Assembly: GCF_038396755.1 (NCBI RefSeq)
Contig: NZ_CP149822.1
Span: 5,176,001-5,240,000, forward strand
Direction: 5' to 3'
Length of the DNA: 64,000 nucleotides
Source of the DNA: Chitinophaga pollutisoli
GTDB lineage: Bacteria; Bacteroidota; Bacteroidia; Chitinophagales; Chitinophagaceae
Within the stretch, counting starts at the first letter, position 1; every line of letters starts with the position of its first letter. Positions 35,949-45,472 of this stretch are shown here, piece by piece. The notes beneath the pieces were generated by a model. That model was not told the DNA's origin and made no database searches. It was given only the letters and a program-made list of their open reading frames with translations. The translations under genes were made by a program, and so were the position numbers.

Positions 35949-37379
35949 ATGAAACCATATCACACCTACCCCGTGCGGCAAGTGATTTTTGCCGTAGCAG
36001 CTATTCTTTTCCTTATCGGTTGCTCAAAAACCGATTCCACAGTAGAAAAACAGAAACCCAGTCATCTTTTTACGAACCTACCGGCCACGGCTGACGAGCG
36101 ACTGGTTCCATTTACAGATTCACTTTTGGTATCGGAAGATGCCCGGCCCTGGATGGATAGCGTTATCGCTGCCATTGGCTCTCCTGCCTGGGAGCACGCA
36201 GCCTTTGGGGTTCAGTCCGGTGCCCCTTCTGTTATGTTACCTCTTATCAATTCCAACGAAAAGCGGGTTACCGGCTTGCTGGTAATGGTAAAGGGTGACC
36301 GCTTCCGCTTTCGGGTTATTGATTCCCGAAGGCCGGAACGATATGGATATAATAACGGAAGGAACGCCGCGAATGCCCGTACAATATTCATTGCTGCCGA
36401 TTTATTCAACCAGCGCGCATTTCCGGATGCCGAGCCCGCAGCCATCGGTGAATGCATGATGACCCGCACCGAGCGACAGCACTTTGAAAGCGCACGTAAG
36501 TCCGGTGGTTCCTTTACGCCGATGGTAAAGGCTGCTGGATATGCCATGTCGATCACCTGCTACACAACAATGGCCTGTACTGGCGATGGGCGCGGCAATT
36601 GTATCGGTAATATCGTCTACAGTACAGACTGCATTTACAACTACATATGGGTAGAAGATTCTGGCTGGGGAAGCAGTGGCCCAGGTGGTGAAGGCGGCTA
36701 CGGCGGCGGCGGAATTGGTGGCGGCGGCGGAGGATCAGTAGGCCCGGGCAACGGATCAACGAACCCCTGCGGTGGGAGCTCGACCCCTCCGGGTCAAAAC
36801 ACCGGGCCGCTCGCCGTGCTTCCTCCTACAAAGCCGATCGTAGACGTAAAGAAATATGTTCGCTGTTTTGATCGTACCGGAGCGGCTAAACTCACCCTAT
36901 ACGCCGACCAGCCACAGGCAGGCAGCGATGAGCCGTTTACCGTGAAGGGGAAAGTCGGTCATTCTTATATTACCATTGAACAAAATTTCGGTGGGCAGAT
37001 CGTGCGGCGTACCCTTGGTTTTCATCCTTTTGAAGCCGTGTCGCCGTTTTTCGCGAAAGAGGGCCAAAGCCAGCTAGGCGATGACTCCGACGCCAGTTAT
37101 GACGTGAGGCTGGATGTAAATATCTCCGGCGAGGCGTTAGCAAAAGTGCTTTCCATAATTGAGAGTTTTAATCCTCAATACCATCTGGAAAATTATAATT
37201 GTACTAATTTTGTTCTGGACGTATCCGATGCCTGCGGTTTGAAAATTCCACGAACAAAGGCATGGTGGCTCGTAGGATCAGGATTGAATCCTGGTAGTTT
37301 TGGCGAGGATTTAAAAAAGGTGCCCGGAGCCGTTTCAGGACGGGGCCGCTCGGACGATAACACAGGAGAATGTAACTAA
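35949..37379 (+). CDS. secreted lipoprotein with glycine-rich linker and NlpC/PPPDE-like C-terminal domain
   Basis: A 476-residue protein with lipobox LIGCSK (Cys25). A long N-terminal domain leads to a Gly/Ser-rich linker (residues ~239-272). The C-terminal region has KGKVGHSYITIEQ (His338) and ENYNCTNFVLDV (Cys418), the His-then-Cys order of permuted papain-like folds (NlpC, LRAT or PPPDE type). A peptidase, amidase or deubiquitinase-like activity is inferred only from these two motifs. A small exported protein gene follows after 12 bases. Confidence 0.65.
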   Translation: MKPYHTYPVRQVIFAVAAILFLIGCSKTDSTVEKQKPSHLFTNLPATADERLVPFTDSLLVSEDARPWMDSVIAAIGSPAWEHAAFGVQSGAPSVMLPLINSNEKRVTGLLVMVKGDRFRFRVIDSRRPERYGYNNGRNAANARTIFIAADLFNQRAFPDAEPAAIGECMMTRTERQHFESARKSGGSFTPMVKAAGYAMSITCYTTMACTGDGRGNCIGNIVYSTDCIYNYIWVEDSGWGSSGPGGEGGYGGGGIGGGGGGSVGPGNGSTNPCGGSSTPPGQNTGPLAVLPPTKPIVDVKKYVRCFDRTGAAKLTLYADQPQAGSDEPFTVKGKVGHSYITIEQNFGGQIVRRTLGFHPFEAVSPFFAKEGQSQLGDDSDASYDVRLDVNISGEALAKVLSIIESFNPQYHLENYNCTNFVLDVSDACGLKIPRTKAWWLVGSGLNPGSFGEDLKKVPGAVSGRGRSDDNTGECN

Positions 37380-37391
37380 ACCATATTTTTT

Positions 37392-37847
37392 ATGAAAACC
37401 GTGAAGTTTCTTATCATTTTTAGTTTGATTACCTTCCACGCATTTGCAGTTACCCAGCCTTCGCGTGACCAGGCGATCATTAAGAAGTTCCTTACTTACA
37501 TCGCAGGCCCGAGGTGGCATATCGATACCGTAGTGTCAAAGTATGTGGTTTTTTATGCGGAAGAATCAAAAGTCGCTTCCAGAGCGACCAGGAAGATGTA
37601 CCTCAGCATGGCGGTGGCCGATTTGGTGGAACAGGTCAAAAGGGTCAAAATCGATGATCTGAAGATCATACCATATAACGATGTTGATGAAAAACTACAA
37701 ATAATGACCCTCGGACCCGATTATCGCCAAAGGTCGTATGTTGTGACTGATCCATCAGGTAAGTTTGTACGGTACTTTTTGCTGAAAGACGACCAAATCG
37801 AATCATTTGTATTGTTTCAGGGAAAAGCCTATCTATTATTGAACTGA
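37392..37847 (+). CDS. small exported hypothetical protein (151 residues)
   Basis: An N-terminal signal peptide (MKTVKFLIIFSLITFHAFAV) precedes a ~130-residue alpha/beta domain with no cysteines and no recognised family. It follows the lipoprotein gene by 12 bases, so the two are probably co-transcribed; partner or immunity role is possible but unproven. Confidence 0.7.
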   Translation: MKTVKFLIIFSLITFHAFAVTQPSRDQAIIKKFLTYIAGPRWHIDTVVSKYVVFYAEESKVASRATRKMYLSMAVADLVEQVKRVKIDDLKIIPYNDVDEKLQIMTLGPDYRQRSYVVTDPSGKFVRYFLLKDDQIESFVLFQGKAYLLLN

Positions 37848-37891
37848 TATAATAACTACCATACCTTACGCTGCTTTAATCGCAGCTGCGA

Positions 37892-37936
37892 GGGGGAAGT
37901 ATCACCCCAACCTGGGCAATGATGCTTCCCCTTTTT
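37892..37936 (+). terminator. Rho-independent terminator
   Basis: GGGGAAG (37893-37899) pairs with CTTCCCC (37925-37931), extended by ATC/GAT, then five T residues. Confidence 0.8.
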
Positions 37937-37970
37937 CGTGCCCCTATGTTTCATTTTAAAATGATTCAAA

Positions 37971-38837
37971 ATGCTGACCGCTTCTGATGATCTGCTGCGC
38001 GAATTGCAGACCAAGATCAATATATTATCTCGTGACCCATCGGTATCGTTGGCCCGCACTGAAAAGATCCTGGTTTATATTAATCAAGCACTCATTTCCC
38101 TCAAAGAATTGGTAAGATTACACACGTTCACCAGCACCGACGAGGAAATCCGGTTTTTTAAGGATATTAACCCGGAATTTTATGCGCTGTGGATTTATTA
38201 TAGTACAGTTTATTCGATTCAATGCCACACTTTCCCTGGCTCATCGAAGAGCCGGGTGAAATACCTTGAGCATGAAATAAAAAAGATCGATGATTTTTTC
38301 TTTCATCACCTTGATTTTTATAAATATTACAGAAGTGGAAAAACGCATCGCGATCAGGAGTTCTTTCTCCGTAACCCGAAAATGGAGGAGTTTTATACCG
38401 ATACTTATGCAGCGGTGATCGACAGGCAGCAGTGTACACCGCATTCACTTAAAATAGCAATTGTTTTGGCGAATGAGCGGTTAAGGGTTTATGTAAATGA
38501 CGCTATTGAAGAGGAACTTTCCGGAAATTCTCAGCAGGTGAAGTCGGATGGCGTTGCCCCGCTTCAATGGACTGAATCAAAAACCAGCTTGATCGAGATC
38601 ATTTATGCATTCTATGCAGCGAAGGTATTCAATAACGGGGATGCGACGGTCGAAGCGATTACACGGTATTGCGAAAAGGTGTTTTATATTGAGTTGAAAG
38701 CCCATACAATTACGTTCCAGGAAATCCTTCGCAGAAAGAAAGGACTAGCCTCAGCCTTGGAATGGATTAAAAGTAAGTATTTGCTATATATTGATGCAGT
38801 AGAGGAAAGAAACCGAATACGGAGAAATAAAAGGTAA
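37971..38837 (+). CDS. rteC: RteC-like regulator of the conjugative element
   Basis: A 288-residue protein with the RteC family layout: N-terminal helices (LARTEKILVYINQALISLKE), the middle SRVKYLEHEIKKIDDFF / DFYKYYRSGKTHRD block and a C-terminal helical DNA-binding domain. In CTnDOT, RteC activates the excision operon after tetracycline exposure; here no tetracycline genes or rteA/rteB are visible, so the inducing signal is unknown. Confidence 0.85.
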   Translation: MLTASDDLLRELQTKINILSRDPSVSLARTEKILVYINQALISLKELVRLHTFTSTDEEIRFFKDINPEFYALWIYYSTVYSIQCHTFPGSSKSRVKYLEHEIKKIDDFFFHHLDFYKYYRSGKTHRDQEFFLRNPKMEEFYTDTYAAVIDRQQCTPHSLKIAIVLANERLRVYVNDAIEEELSGNSQQVKSDGVAPLQWTESKTSLIEIIYAFYAAKVFNNGDATVEAITRYCEKVFYIELKAHTITFQEILRRKKGLASALEWIKSKYLLYIDAVEERNRIRRNKR

Positions 38838-38839
38838 CA

Positions 38840-39634
38840 TCACTTCATCAAAAAATCTCTTTTTAGTTTCGCCAAGAAAACACTTCTGTTGTGCACATTT
38901 TGATTATGCTTTAATTGTTGTCTCCTTTGATATCTATTTAGTTCGGGAAATGCTTTTTTTGTCCGCGAAAAAAGCCGTCTAAAAGTTTCCACGCTTTTTT
39001 CCTTTGGCCTTCTATTAATTTCTTCAACGACCAAATCGAAAATCATCTCAGCAGTAAGAAATGCATATAAATAGGTTTCATTATTGATGTTAAGTGCGTC
39101 AAGGGCCTTTCCAAGATCGTGTGTTTCTAACAAAAGGTCGTAAAAACCACTGAAGTCTCGCGTGAAGTTTTCGTTTCTAATAATATCCTTTGGACCTATG
39201 AATCCCCAATACGGTGCAGTCTGCTGAATGTCAGTTAACTTGTACATGTATGCCCCCTGACAAGTCGCCAAAGAAATGATTAACCCATTCTTCAATGCCC
39301 GGTTCATTTCCCTGAAAATTCCCGCCAGCTCTTCCCATAAAACTACTTCTCCATTTCCTAATTCTAAACCTTTTCGACCTCCATGTATTTCCATGTGCAA
39401 AATGGGAGATACTGTTCCGGCTATTACTTGCGCTTTTATGGCATATAGTTCTTGGAAGAATTCGTTTTTAGTCTGAATGGAAATGTAATGTGCCCGCGTG
39501 CCGTTGCGCTCACAACGTCTTCTAATTATGTCATTGAAAAGCTCTTTTCCGGTTTCTGGTTCATTTGGAAGAAGCGACTGAATTACTATTACGGAATCAT
39601 ACTTAAAGTTGTACCGTACGGTTATGTCATCCAT
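38840..39634 (-). CDS. stand-alone caspase/CHAT-like cysteine protease
   Basis: A 264-residue protein. The segment ILHMEIHGGRKGLELGNGEV gives the His-Gly motif (His84) and LIISLATCQGAYMYK gives the Cys (Cys125) of clan CD peptidases (caspase, CHAT, separase). No transmembrane or sensor domain is attached. It is the only gene on the minus strand in the transfer region, placed between rteC and the tra operon, as expected for cargo. CHAT and caspase-like proteins often act in antiphage systems with a partner; none is obvious here. Confidence 0.65.
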   Translation of the reverse strand: MDDITVRYNFKYDSVIVIQSLLPNEPETGKELFNDIIRRRCERNGTRAHYISIQTKNEFFQELYAIKAQVIAGTVSPILHMEIHGGRKGLELGNGEVVLWEELAGIFREMNRALKNGLIISLATCQGAYMYKLTDIQQTAPYWGFIGPKDIIRNENFTRDFSGFYDLLLETHDLGKALDALNINNETYLYAFLTAEMIFDLVVEEINRRPKEKSVETFRRLFSRTKKAFPELNRYQRRQQLKHNQNVHNRSVFLAKLKRDFLMK

Positions 39635-39782
39635 CGGATTTTTTGTTTTTGAAGATAACTATTCCAAAGATGGTGAAAAATTCAAAATAAAATTACCCAA
39701 CTAGGATTTAGACTATGAAAAATGAGCTTTAGTGGATCGCACATTTGCCTTACAATTTATTTCATAATCAAAATACAATTGT

Positions 39783-40295
39783 ATGGCATCTATCAATTTT
39801 TCACCGGTACTGCTCGCCCTGCTTCTCTCGGGCATTACATATGTCCTGGTTTATCTTTTTTTCATCAGGGCAAAAGCGTTCAGTAAGAAAGAAATTCCCG
39901 TACCAGTCGTTCAGACGGCTGGCTTCAGGGAGCCCCTGGCACCTTCATTTAGCAATCGCTTTCCAACTTCCAGCTACGAGCCTCAAGATCCCGAAATCGA
40001 TTTTACAGAAGAAGATAACTCCGGCGAATTGGAACTGGTGGAGGACGATTCAAGTATTCTCCTGAAGGAAGCTGAAGCAGTAATCGATCATATCGCTGCC
40101 GTTATCGGCAACATCGCCAGCCATCCCGCCAATCCTGCTGAAGTGTTCACGAAGATACGGGCTATCGTAAGCCAATACGGTATTTTCCAGAATACCGAGT
40201 TCTACGATGCCATTAACCGATATGTGGCTGTATCTGTAGAGCGCGACCTGGCATTACGTTTTACGGAAGCGGAACTGGCGGAACTGTGGTCGTAG
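39783..40295 (+). CDS. membrane-anchored protein at the head of the tra operon (TraD-like position)
   Basis: A 170-residue protein with one N-terminal membrane helix (FSPVLLALLLSGITYVLVYLF), an acidic low-complexity stretch (residues ~65-90) and a helical C-terminal domain. I do not recognise the family; position just before traE suggests a transfer function. Confidence 0.65.
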   Translation: MASINFSPVLLALLLSGITYVLVYLFFIRAKAFSKKEIPVPVVQTAGFREPLAPSFSNRFPTSSYEPQDPEIDFTEEDNSGELELVEDDSSILLKEAEAVIDHIAAVIGNIASHPANPAEVFTKIRAIVSQYGIFQNTEFYDAINRYVAVSVERDLALRFTEAELAELWS

Positions 40296-40326
40296 GCCAC
40301 ATGGTCAAATTAACTTTCCCATCATA

Positions 40327-40381
40327 GCCCTGCCTGCCGATCAACGGTTCTCCGCCGGCGACGGGCCCCCACAGGCAGGGC
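40327..40381 (+). promoter_or_regulatory. Long-stem hairpin upstream of traE
   Basis: GCCCTGCCTG (40327-40336) pairs perfectly with CAGGCAGGGC (40372-40381); the 35-base GC-rich interior can fold further. It lies in the 112-bp gap before traE, without a T tail, so an mRNA leader structure is more likely than a terminator. Confidence 0.5.
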
Positions 40382-40407
40382 ATCCTCACCTCCCAAATTT
40401 CCAATTC

Positions 40408-40731
40408 ATGAAATTACTCAATTCATACGGGCAGAAAGCCCGCTGGCAGGCTATTGCCATCGTTCTCTTATCTGCGAGCATTTCCGCTAATGCCCAAGAT
40501 GGTGTTGCCGGTATCGAACAAGCAAATGACATGGTCCGTGAATACTTCGACACTGGAATAACCCTGCTTTATGCCATCGGCGCCGTACTTGGGCTGGTAG
40601 GCGCCGTAAAGGTCTATACCCGATGGAGCCAAGGCGATACGGAAACGACGAAGCTGGCCGCGAGTTGGTTCGGTGCCTGCATTTTCCTGGTCGTTGTGGC
40701 TACGGTATTGAAGAGCTTTTTCGGCGTGTAA
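40408..40731 (+). CDS. traE: conjugal transfer protein TraE (DUF4134)
   Basis: A 107-residue protein with signal peptide and two membrane helices (TLLYAIGAVLGLVGAVKVYT and FGACIFLVVVATVLKSFFGV), the TraE/DUF4134 pattern; it plays the part of a VirB2-like small membrane subunit of the mating channel. Confidence 0.9.
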   Translation: MKLLNSYGQKARWQAIAIVLLSASISANAQDGVAGIEQANDMVREYFDTGITLLYAIGAVLGLVGAVKVYTRWSQGDTETTKLAASWFGACIFLVVVATVLKSFFGV

Positions 40732-40741
40732 ATCTTTACCG

Positions 40742-41077
40742 ATGGCAACAGTATATCAAATAAACAAAGGCGTCAACCGCAGCATCGAGTTTCGGGGTAT
40801 AAAGGCGCAGTATCTGCTCTTTCTCGCAGTGGGCATGGTTCTCCTGCTGCTGCTTTGTGCAATTGCCTTCATCGCAGGAATACCGGCAATACCGGTTGTC
40901 GTAGCCGTAGTGGTTGCAGGATATGGGCTGTTGGTTGCGGTTCAACGGTATAGCAAGCGGTACGGCGAGCATGGCCTAGCAAAGAAGCTCGCTCAATCCC
41001 GTTTGCCGCAGCATATCACGACGTCCTCGCGTAGTGTCTTCACCTCCTTCAATTCACGCAAGTATGAAAAAGAGTAA
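40742..41077 (+). CDS. traF: conjugal transfer protein TraF (DUF4133)
   Basis: A 111-residue protein with the DUF4133 start VYQINKGVNRSIEFRGIKAQ and two membrane helices, like VirB3. The 3' end overlaps the traG start by 14 bases. Confidence 0.9.
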   Translation: MATVYQINKGVNRSIEFRGIKAQYLLFLAVGMVLLLLLCAIAFIAGIPAIPVVVAVVVAGYGLLVAVQRYSKRYGEHGLAKKLAQSRLPQHITTSSRSVFTSFNSRKYEKE

Positions 41078-43526
41078 AACGCTGGAGAGCGTGTTCCCTA
41101 TTCATAAAATCGAAAAGGATTTTCTCATTGCTAAATCCGGCAGCGTTTCCATAGCTTTTTCGGTCGTGCTGCCGGAGATATTCACGATGTCTTCCGCTGA
41201 CTATGAGGCGCTCCATGCCGCTTTTGTGAAGGCGATACGCGTACTGCCGGAACATACTATCGTTCATAAGCAAGACTGGTACTTAGAGGAAGGTTTCAAG
41301 CCATCCGCCTCGGCTGACTCTTTCCTTATGGACGCCAGCGACCGGCATTTTTCGGAAAGACCCTTTCTGCGCCATGAATGTTACATTTTTCTCAGCACGG
41401 TGCCACCGGCCTTATTGAACCCAGCGCCGACGGCAGGCGTCTTGTTTCGCACGTCTCCTGTTGCCCGGGAGCTGCTGGACGACCGGCGCTTCGAGGTATT
41501 TGCCGAAAAGGCCAGCCAGTTCGCCGCCGTTCTGCAAGACAGCGGTTTCCTGGAGCTGCGGAGGCTGGACGGTGATGTCCTGGCCAGTTCTCCTAATCGT
41601 GCAGGCCTGCTCGAAAGATATTGCTATCAATTGGCTGAAGACCAAATGCCGGTATTGGCCGATTTCAATACTGGTGGGGAATTGGGCGTAGCGGGACACT
41701 CCCTGCACATTTTTTCCCTTGCAGATCCTGATGACCTGCCTTCCCTGTGCGGCCCCCGCCTGAATTACGAAAAGTACAGCACCGAGCGTACCCCGTTCTC
41801 CATCGGTTTCGGTGCGCCGTTAGGCCTGTTGCTGCATTGCAATCATATCGTCAACCAGTACATCATTGTCGGTGACGCGGCGGGGACCCTCCGCCACTTG
41901 GAAGCAAAACGGAAACGTTTGCAATCACTTTCGGCCTATTCACGTGAAAACGCCATCAGCCGTGACGCGACGAGCGCATTCCTCAATGAAGCCATCGGTC
42001 AGGGCCGATTGCCAGTGAAAGCCCACTTGAATGTGATTGCCTGGCACGATGACCCGGCGAAGAGCAGGGAACTCCGGAACATGGTGTCCTCCGCAATGGC
42101 CGCGCTGGATGGTAAAGCAAAGCTGGAGACGGCGGCGGCGGCGTGCTTGTTTTGGGCTGGCATCCCGGGAAACGGGGCGGAACTACCATCCACGGCGAGA
42201 TTTGACACGTTTGCCGAGCAGGCTGTGTGTTTTTTCAACGTCGAAACGAACTACCGGACTTCCCTCGCCGCGCAGGGCATTCGGTTCGGCGACCGTTTGA
42301 CAGGGCGACCCCTTCAGGTCGATTTATTCTATGAACCCTTCGACCGGGGGCTTATTCAGAACCGGAATATTTTCCTTTGCGGGCCGTCCGGCTCCGGAAA
42401 GTCGTTTGCCACCAACCACATCCTGCGTAGCTGCAATGAATGCGGCGACCACATCCTTGTCGTGGACGTAGGGCACTCATATAAGGGACTTTGCGACCTC
42501 GTAGGTGGGTACTACTTTACGTTCAGCGAAAAGAATCCCATATCCTTCAACCCGTTTTTCGTTCCAGATAACCAACTGGATACGGAGAAACGCGAGGCGA
42601 TAAAGTCATTGCTGCTGGCTTTGTGGAAGAAGGACGACGAGGCGTATTCCAGGAGTGAATACATTTCCCTGTCCAACGCGCTGCAGAGCTACTTCGACAA
42701 GCTGAAGGCCGATCCTGGCGTCTTTCCGTGTTTCAATACGTTTTACGACTACCTCCGCGATGTCTTTGTCCCGGAACTGCGCCAGCAGGGCGTGAAAGAC
42801 AAGCATTTCGACATTGACAATTTCCTATACGTGCTCCGGCCATACTACACCGGCGGAGAATATGATTACCTGTTAAATGCGACGGAGAACCTGGACTTGC
42901 TCCATACCAATTTCATCGTGTACGAGCTGGACGCGATCCGTGACCATCCCATCCTGCTGCCAGCCGTAACCTTGACGCTCGCCGAGAATTTTCTCAACAA
43001 GATGCGGCGCCTGAAGGGTGTGCGTAAGATCATCCTGATCGAAGAAGCATGGAAAGCAATTGCCCGTGCCGGAATGGCGGAATACATCCGCTATCTGTTC
43101 AAAACCGTCCGGAAGTTCTATGGTACGGCGGCCGTTGTCACCCAAGAGATCGACGATATCATTTCCAGCCCGATAATCAAGGACACCATTATCGCTAACA
43201 GCGACATCAAAATCCTGCTCGACCAAAGTAAATACGCGAACAAGTTCCAGGCAGTTCAGGATGCCCTGGGCCTGACAGACCGGGACCGGAGCCTGATCTT
43301 GTCTATGAACAAGGCAAACGATCCGCACCTGAAGTACAAAGAAATTTTCATCAGCCTGGGCGCTTACAGCAAGGTGTACCGGACGGAAGTCTCCCTCGAA
43401 GAATACCTGTGCTACACCACCGAGGAACGGGAAAAGCTGCTGGTGCAACAATATGCGGCGCGGTATGGCTCCATCAGGCGTGGCATTTCCCGGCTTGCCG
43501 CCGACATACGTTCAAAAAAGATATGA
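41064..43526 (+). CDS. traG: conjugal transfer ATPase TraG (VirB4-like)
   Basis: An 820-residue ATPase, start ATG 41064 (MKKSKTLESVFPIHKIEKDF). Walker A is CGPSGSGKSFATNH (about residue 440) and the Walker B region IILIEEAWKAIA. It powers assembly and transport of the type IV secretion channel. Not to be confused with the VirD4-like coupling protein at 32174. Confidence 0.93.
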   Translation: MKKSKTLESVFPIHKIEKDFLIAKSGSVSIAFSVVLPEIFTMSSADYEALHAAFVKAIRVLPEHTIVHKQDWYLEEGFKPSASADSFLMDASDRHFSERPFLRHECYIFLSTVPPALLNPAPTAGVLFRTSPVARELLDDRRFEVFAEKASQFAAVLQDSGFLELRRLDGDVLASSPNRAGLLERYCYQLAEDQMPVLADFNTGGELGVAGHSLHIFSLADPDDLPSLCGPRLNYEKYSTERTPFSIGFGAPLGLLLHCNHIVNQYIIVGDAAGTLRHLEAKRKRLQSLSAYSRENAISRDATSAFLNEAIGQGRLPVKAHLNVIAWHDDPAKSRELRNMVSSAMAALDGKAKLETAAAACLFWAGIPGNGAELPSTARFDTFAEQAVCFFNVETNYRTSLAAQGIRFGDRLTGRPLQVDLFYEPFDRGLIQNRNIFLCGPSGSGKSFATNHILRSCNECGDHILVVDVGHSYKGLCDLVGGYYFTFSEKNPISFNPFFVPDNQLDTEKREAIKSLLLALWKKDDEAYSRSEYISLSNALQSYFDKLKADPGVFPCFNTFYDYLRDVFVPELRQQGVKDKHFDIDNFLYVLRPYYTGGEYDYLLNATENLDLLHTNFIVYELDAIRDHPILLPAVTLTLAENFLNKMRRLKGVRKIILIEEAWKAIARAGMAEYIRYLFKTVRKFYGTAAVVTQEIDDIISSPIIKDTIIANSDIKILLDQSKYANKFQAVQDALGLTDRDRSLILSMNKANDPHLKYKEIFISLGAYSKVYRTEVSLEEYLCYTTEEREKLLVQQYAARYGSIRRGISRLAADIRSKKI

Positions 43527-43527
43527 T

Positions 43528-44199
43528 ATGAAACGGAAGATTTTTATCACACTCGCCCTCCTGGTCGTCCTGACCGGAGTTCCCGTCAGCCGTACGTATG
43601 CGATTTGGCCCGTTGTTACCGCCGTGGTAAAGAAGGTGATCCGTGCGATGGATTTGCAAATCCAGCGGCTCCAGAACCGGACGATCGCCCTTCAAAATGC
43701 CCAAAAGGCGCTGGAGAACATCATGGCGAAGCTGCGGTTGGAGGAGATCGGCCAGTGGACGGAGCGGCAGCGGGTGTTGTACCAGGACTACTTCGCCGAG
43801 CTGTGGAAGGTAAAATCCGTCATTGCCTACTACCGGCGCGTGGCTGAGATCGTCCAGCGGCAACGCGTGCTGGTGGAAGAATACCGCCGGGCATTTACCG
43901 TCATCCGGGAGGACCGACATTTTAATGCAGCTGAGGTTGACCAGCTTCACGCGCTGTATTCCGGCATCCTTGCTGAAAGCCTAAATAACGTGGAAGACGT
44001 GCTGAATGTGGTCAATGCCTTCACCGTGCGGATGAGTGATGCTGACCGGCTGAAGATCATAAGTGAGGCTGCGGACCGAATGGAAGGGCATGTCGTCGCG
44101 CTGCGCCGGGTAACGCATCGAGCCGCCGGCCTCAGCCTCCAGCGTGCCCGGAGCGCAAAAGAGGCAAACAGGATAAAGGGCTTATACGGAATAAAATGA
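43528..44199 (+). CDS. traI: conjugal transfer protein TraI-like, exported coiled coil (copy 1)
   Basis: A 223-residue exported protein, start ATG 43528 (MKRKIFITLALLVVLTG, signal peptide). Long helices follow (QIQRLQNRTIALQNAQKALE). The C-terminus has FTVRMSDADRLKIISEAADR, a motif that recurs in the next two genes. It begins one base after the traG stop. Confidence 0.8.
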   Translation: MKRKIFITLALLVVLTGVPVSRTYAIWPVVTAVVKKVIRAMDLQIQRLQNRTIALQNAQKALENIMAKLRLEEIGQWTERQRVLYQDYFAELWKVKSVIAYYRRVAEIVQRQRVLVEEYRRAFTVIREDRHFNAAEVDQLHALYSGILAESLNNVEDVLNVVNAFTVRMSDADRLKIISEAADRMEGHVVALRRVTHRAAGLSLQRARSAKEANRIKGLYGIK

Positions 44200-44842
44200 C
44201 GCTCATGTACCGGAAAACTATTCTCATCCTCCTTTTGATGGTTCTCGCCGGGAATGTGCGGGCCCAACTGGCCGCTGAATGGCTTCGCCAAAACCAGACA
44301 CAGCGGAGGTATCTGGCAATACAGATCGCCGCGCTTCAGCAATACCTGTCCTTGGCCCGCCAAGGGTATCAGGCTGTCAGTGGCGGGCTTCAGGTTGTCG
44401 GCCAGATCAAGCGCGGCGATTTCGATATCAATTCCGCATTCTTTTCATCGTTGCAACACGTCAGCCCCTTCATTCGGAGGCATCAGAAAGTGCTGAACCT
44501 TGCCGGCAGCTATGCATCTCTGTTTGAACATTGCCGGCGTATGCGTACCCGATGGGAAACTATCGAAGGCTTTCCCACCTGGAAACGCAGCATCCTGGTG
44601 GACGCATATCTCCAGTTCTCCGACGATCTCGCCCGCGACCTGCTTTTTTAACTGATCTCCTGACGGACGGCCGCTATGAATTGAACGACGCGGAGCGGCT
44701 GGAGCAGGTCAGGCACCTGGTTGCCCGGCAGGAATTGCGGCGGGCACGCATTCGGCAGCTTTCCGATGATTTCGAGCGTTCAGCGGCGGCCGCGGTCAGT
44801 AACAGCCGTGAACACCTTCACTTCAAAACCTTGTTGCCATGA
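44196..44842 (+). CDS. TraI-like exported protein (copy 2, frameshifted)
   Basis: Overlaps copy 1 by four bases. Signal peptide (YRKTILILLLMVLAGNVRAQ), then LARQGYQAVSGGLQVVGQIK and a helical domain in one frame until a stop at 44651. The rest (LTDLLTDGRYELNDAERLEQ... to LHFKTLLP) lies in another frame to 44842. One extra T in the T6 run at 44644-44649 restores ~215 residues. The motif ELNDAERLEQ matches RMSDADRLKI of copy 1. Confidence 0.75.
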
Positions 44843-45465
44843 AAAGCGCCGCTATTCTTTTGTTCCTTGTGCTGATGGGGTTTCGCCCAGCGGGCGCCCA
44901 ATCCCATGATGTAATTCAACTGGGGCTCAACATCGAGAAGTTAAATCAGTTCCGCCAGATATTGGCTGATATGCGCCGCGCCTACACAGTGCTCAGCCGC
45001 GGTTACAATGCTGTCCGCGACCTGTCCCAGGGGAATTTTAAGCTACATGAACTGTTTTTGGATGGCCTGATGGCGGTCAGCCCCGGCGTTGCCCGATATC
45101 GGCGCATTCCGGAAATTATCGCGATGCAGCGGATCATCGTCGCGGAGTACCGCACCGCTCTTTCCCGGTTCCGACGAAATGGGATGTTTACTCCTGATGA
45201 GCTTTCGGCCATTAAGCGCGTGTACGCCGGCCTCTTTGACAAATCTGTACGGAACCTCGAAGAGCTGGTATTGATCGTGACCGGAGGCAAGTTGCGGATG
45301 ACCGATGCCGAGCGCATGGCGGCAATTGACCGCGTTTTTGCGTCGGTGCAAAGCGATTTGTCCTCTTTGCGGCAATTCAATCTCAACACCGGCTCCGTGG
45401 CTCGCATACGGGTCGGCAGGTTCCAGGAAATAGAACAGCTAACCGGCCGCCAGGCCAGTAAATAG
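44839..45465 (+). CDS. TraI-like exported protein (copy 3)
   Basis: A 208-residue paralogue with signal peptide (MKSAAILLFLVLMGFRPAGA), the segment LSRGYNAVRDLSQGNFKLHE parallel to copy 2, and C-terminal GGKLRMTDAERMAAIDRVFA. It overlaps copy 2 by four bases and precedes traJ by seven. Probably a periplasmic part of the transfer machine. Confidence 0.78.
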   Translation: MKSAAILLFLVLMGFRPAGAQSHDVIQLGLNIEKLNQFRQILADMRRAYTVLSRGYNAVRDLSQGNFKLHELFLDGLMAVSPGVARYRRIPEIIAMQRIIVAEYRTALSRFRRNGMFTPDELSAIKRVYAGLFDKSVRNLEELVLIVTGGKLRMTDAERMAAIDRVFASVQSDLSSLRQFNLNTGSVARIRVGRFQEIEQLTGRQASK

Positions 45466-45472
45466 GAAATCC

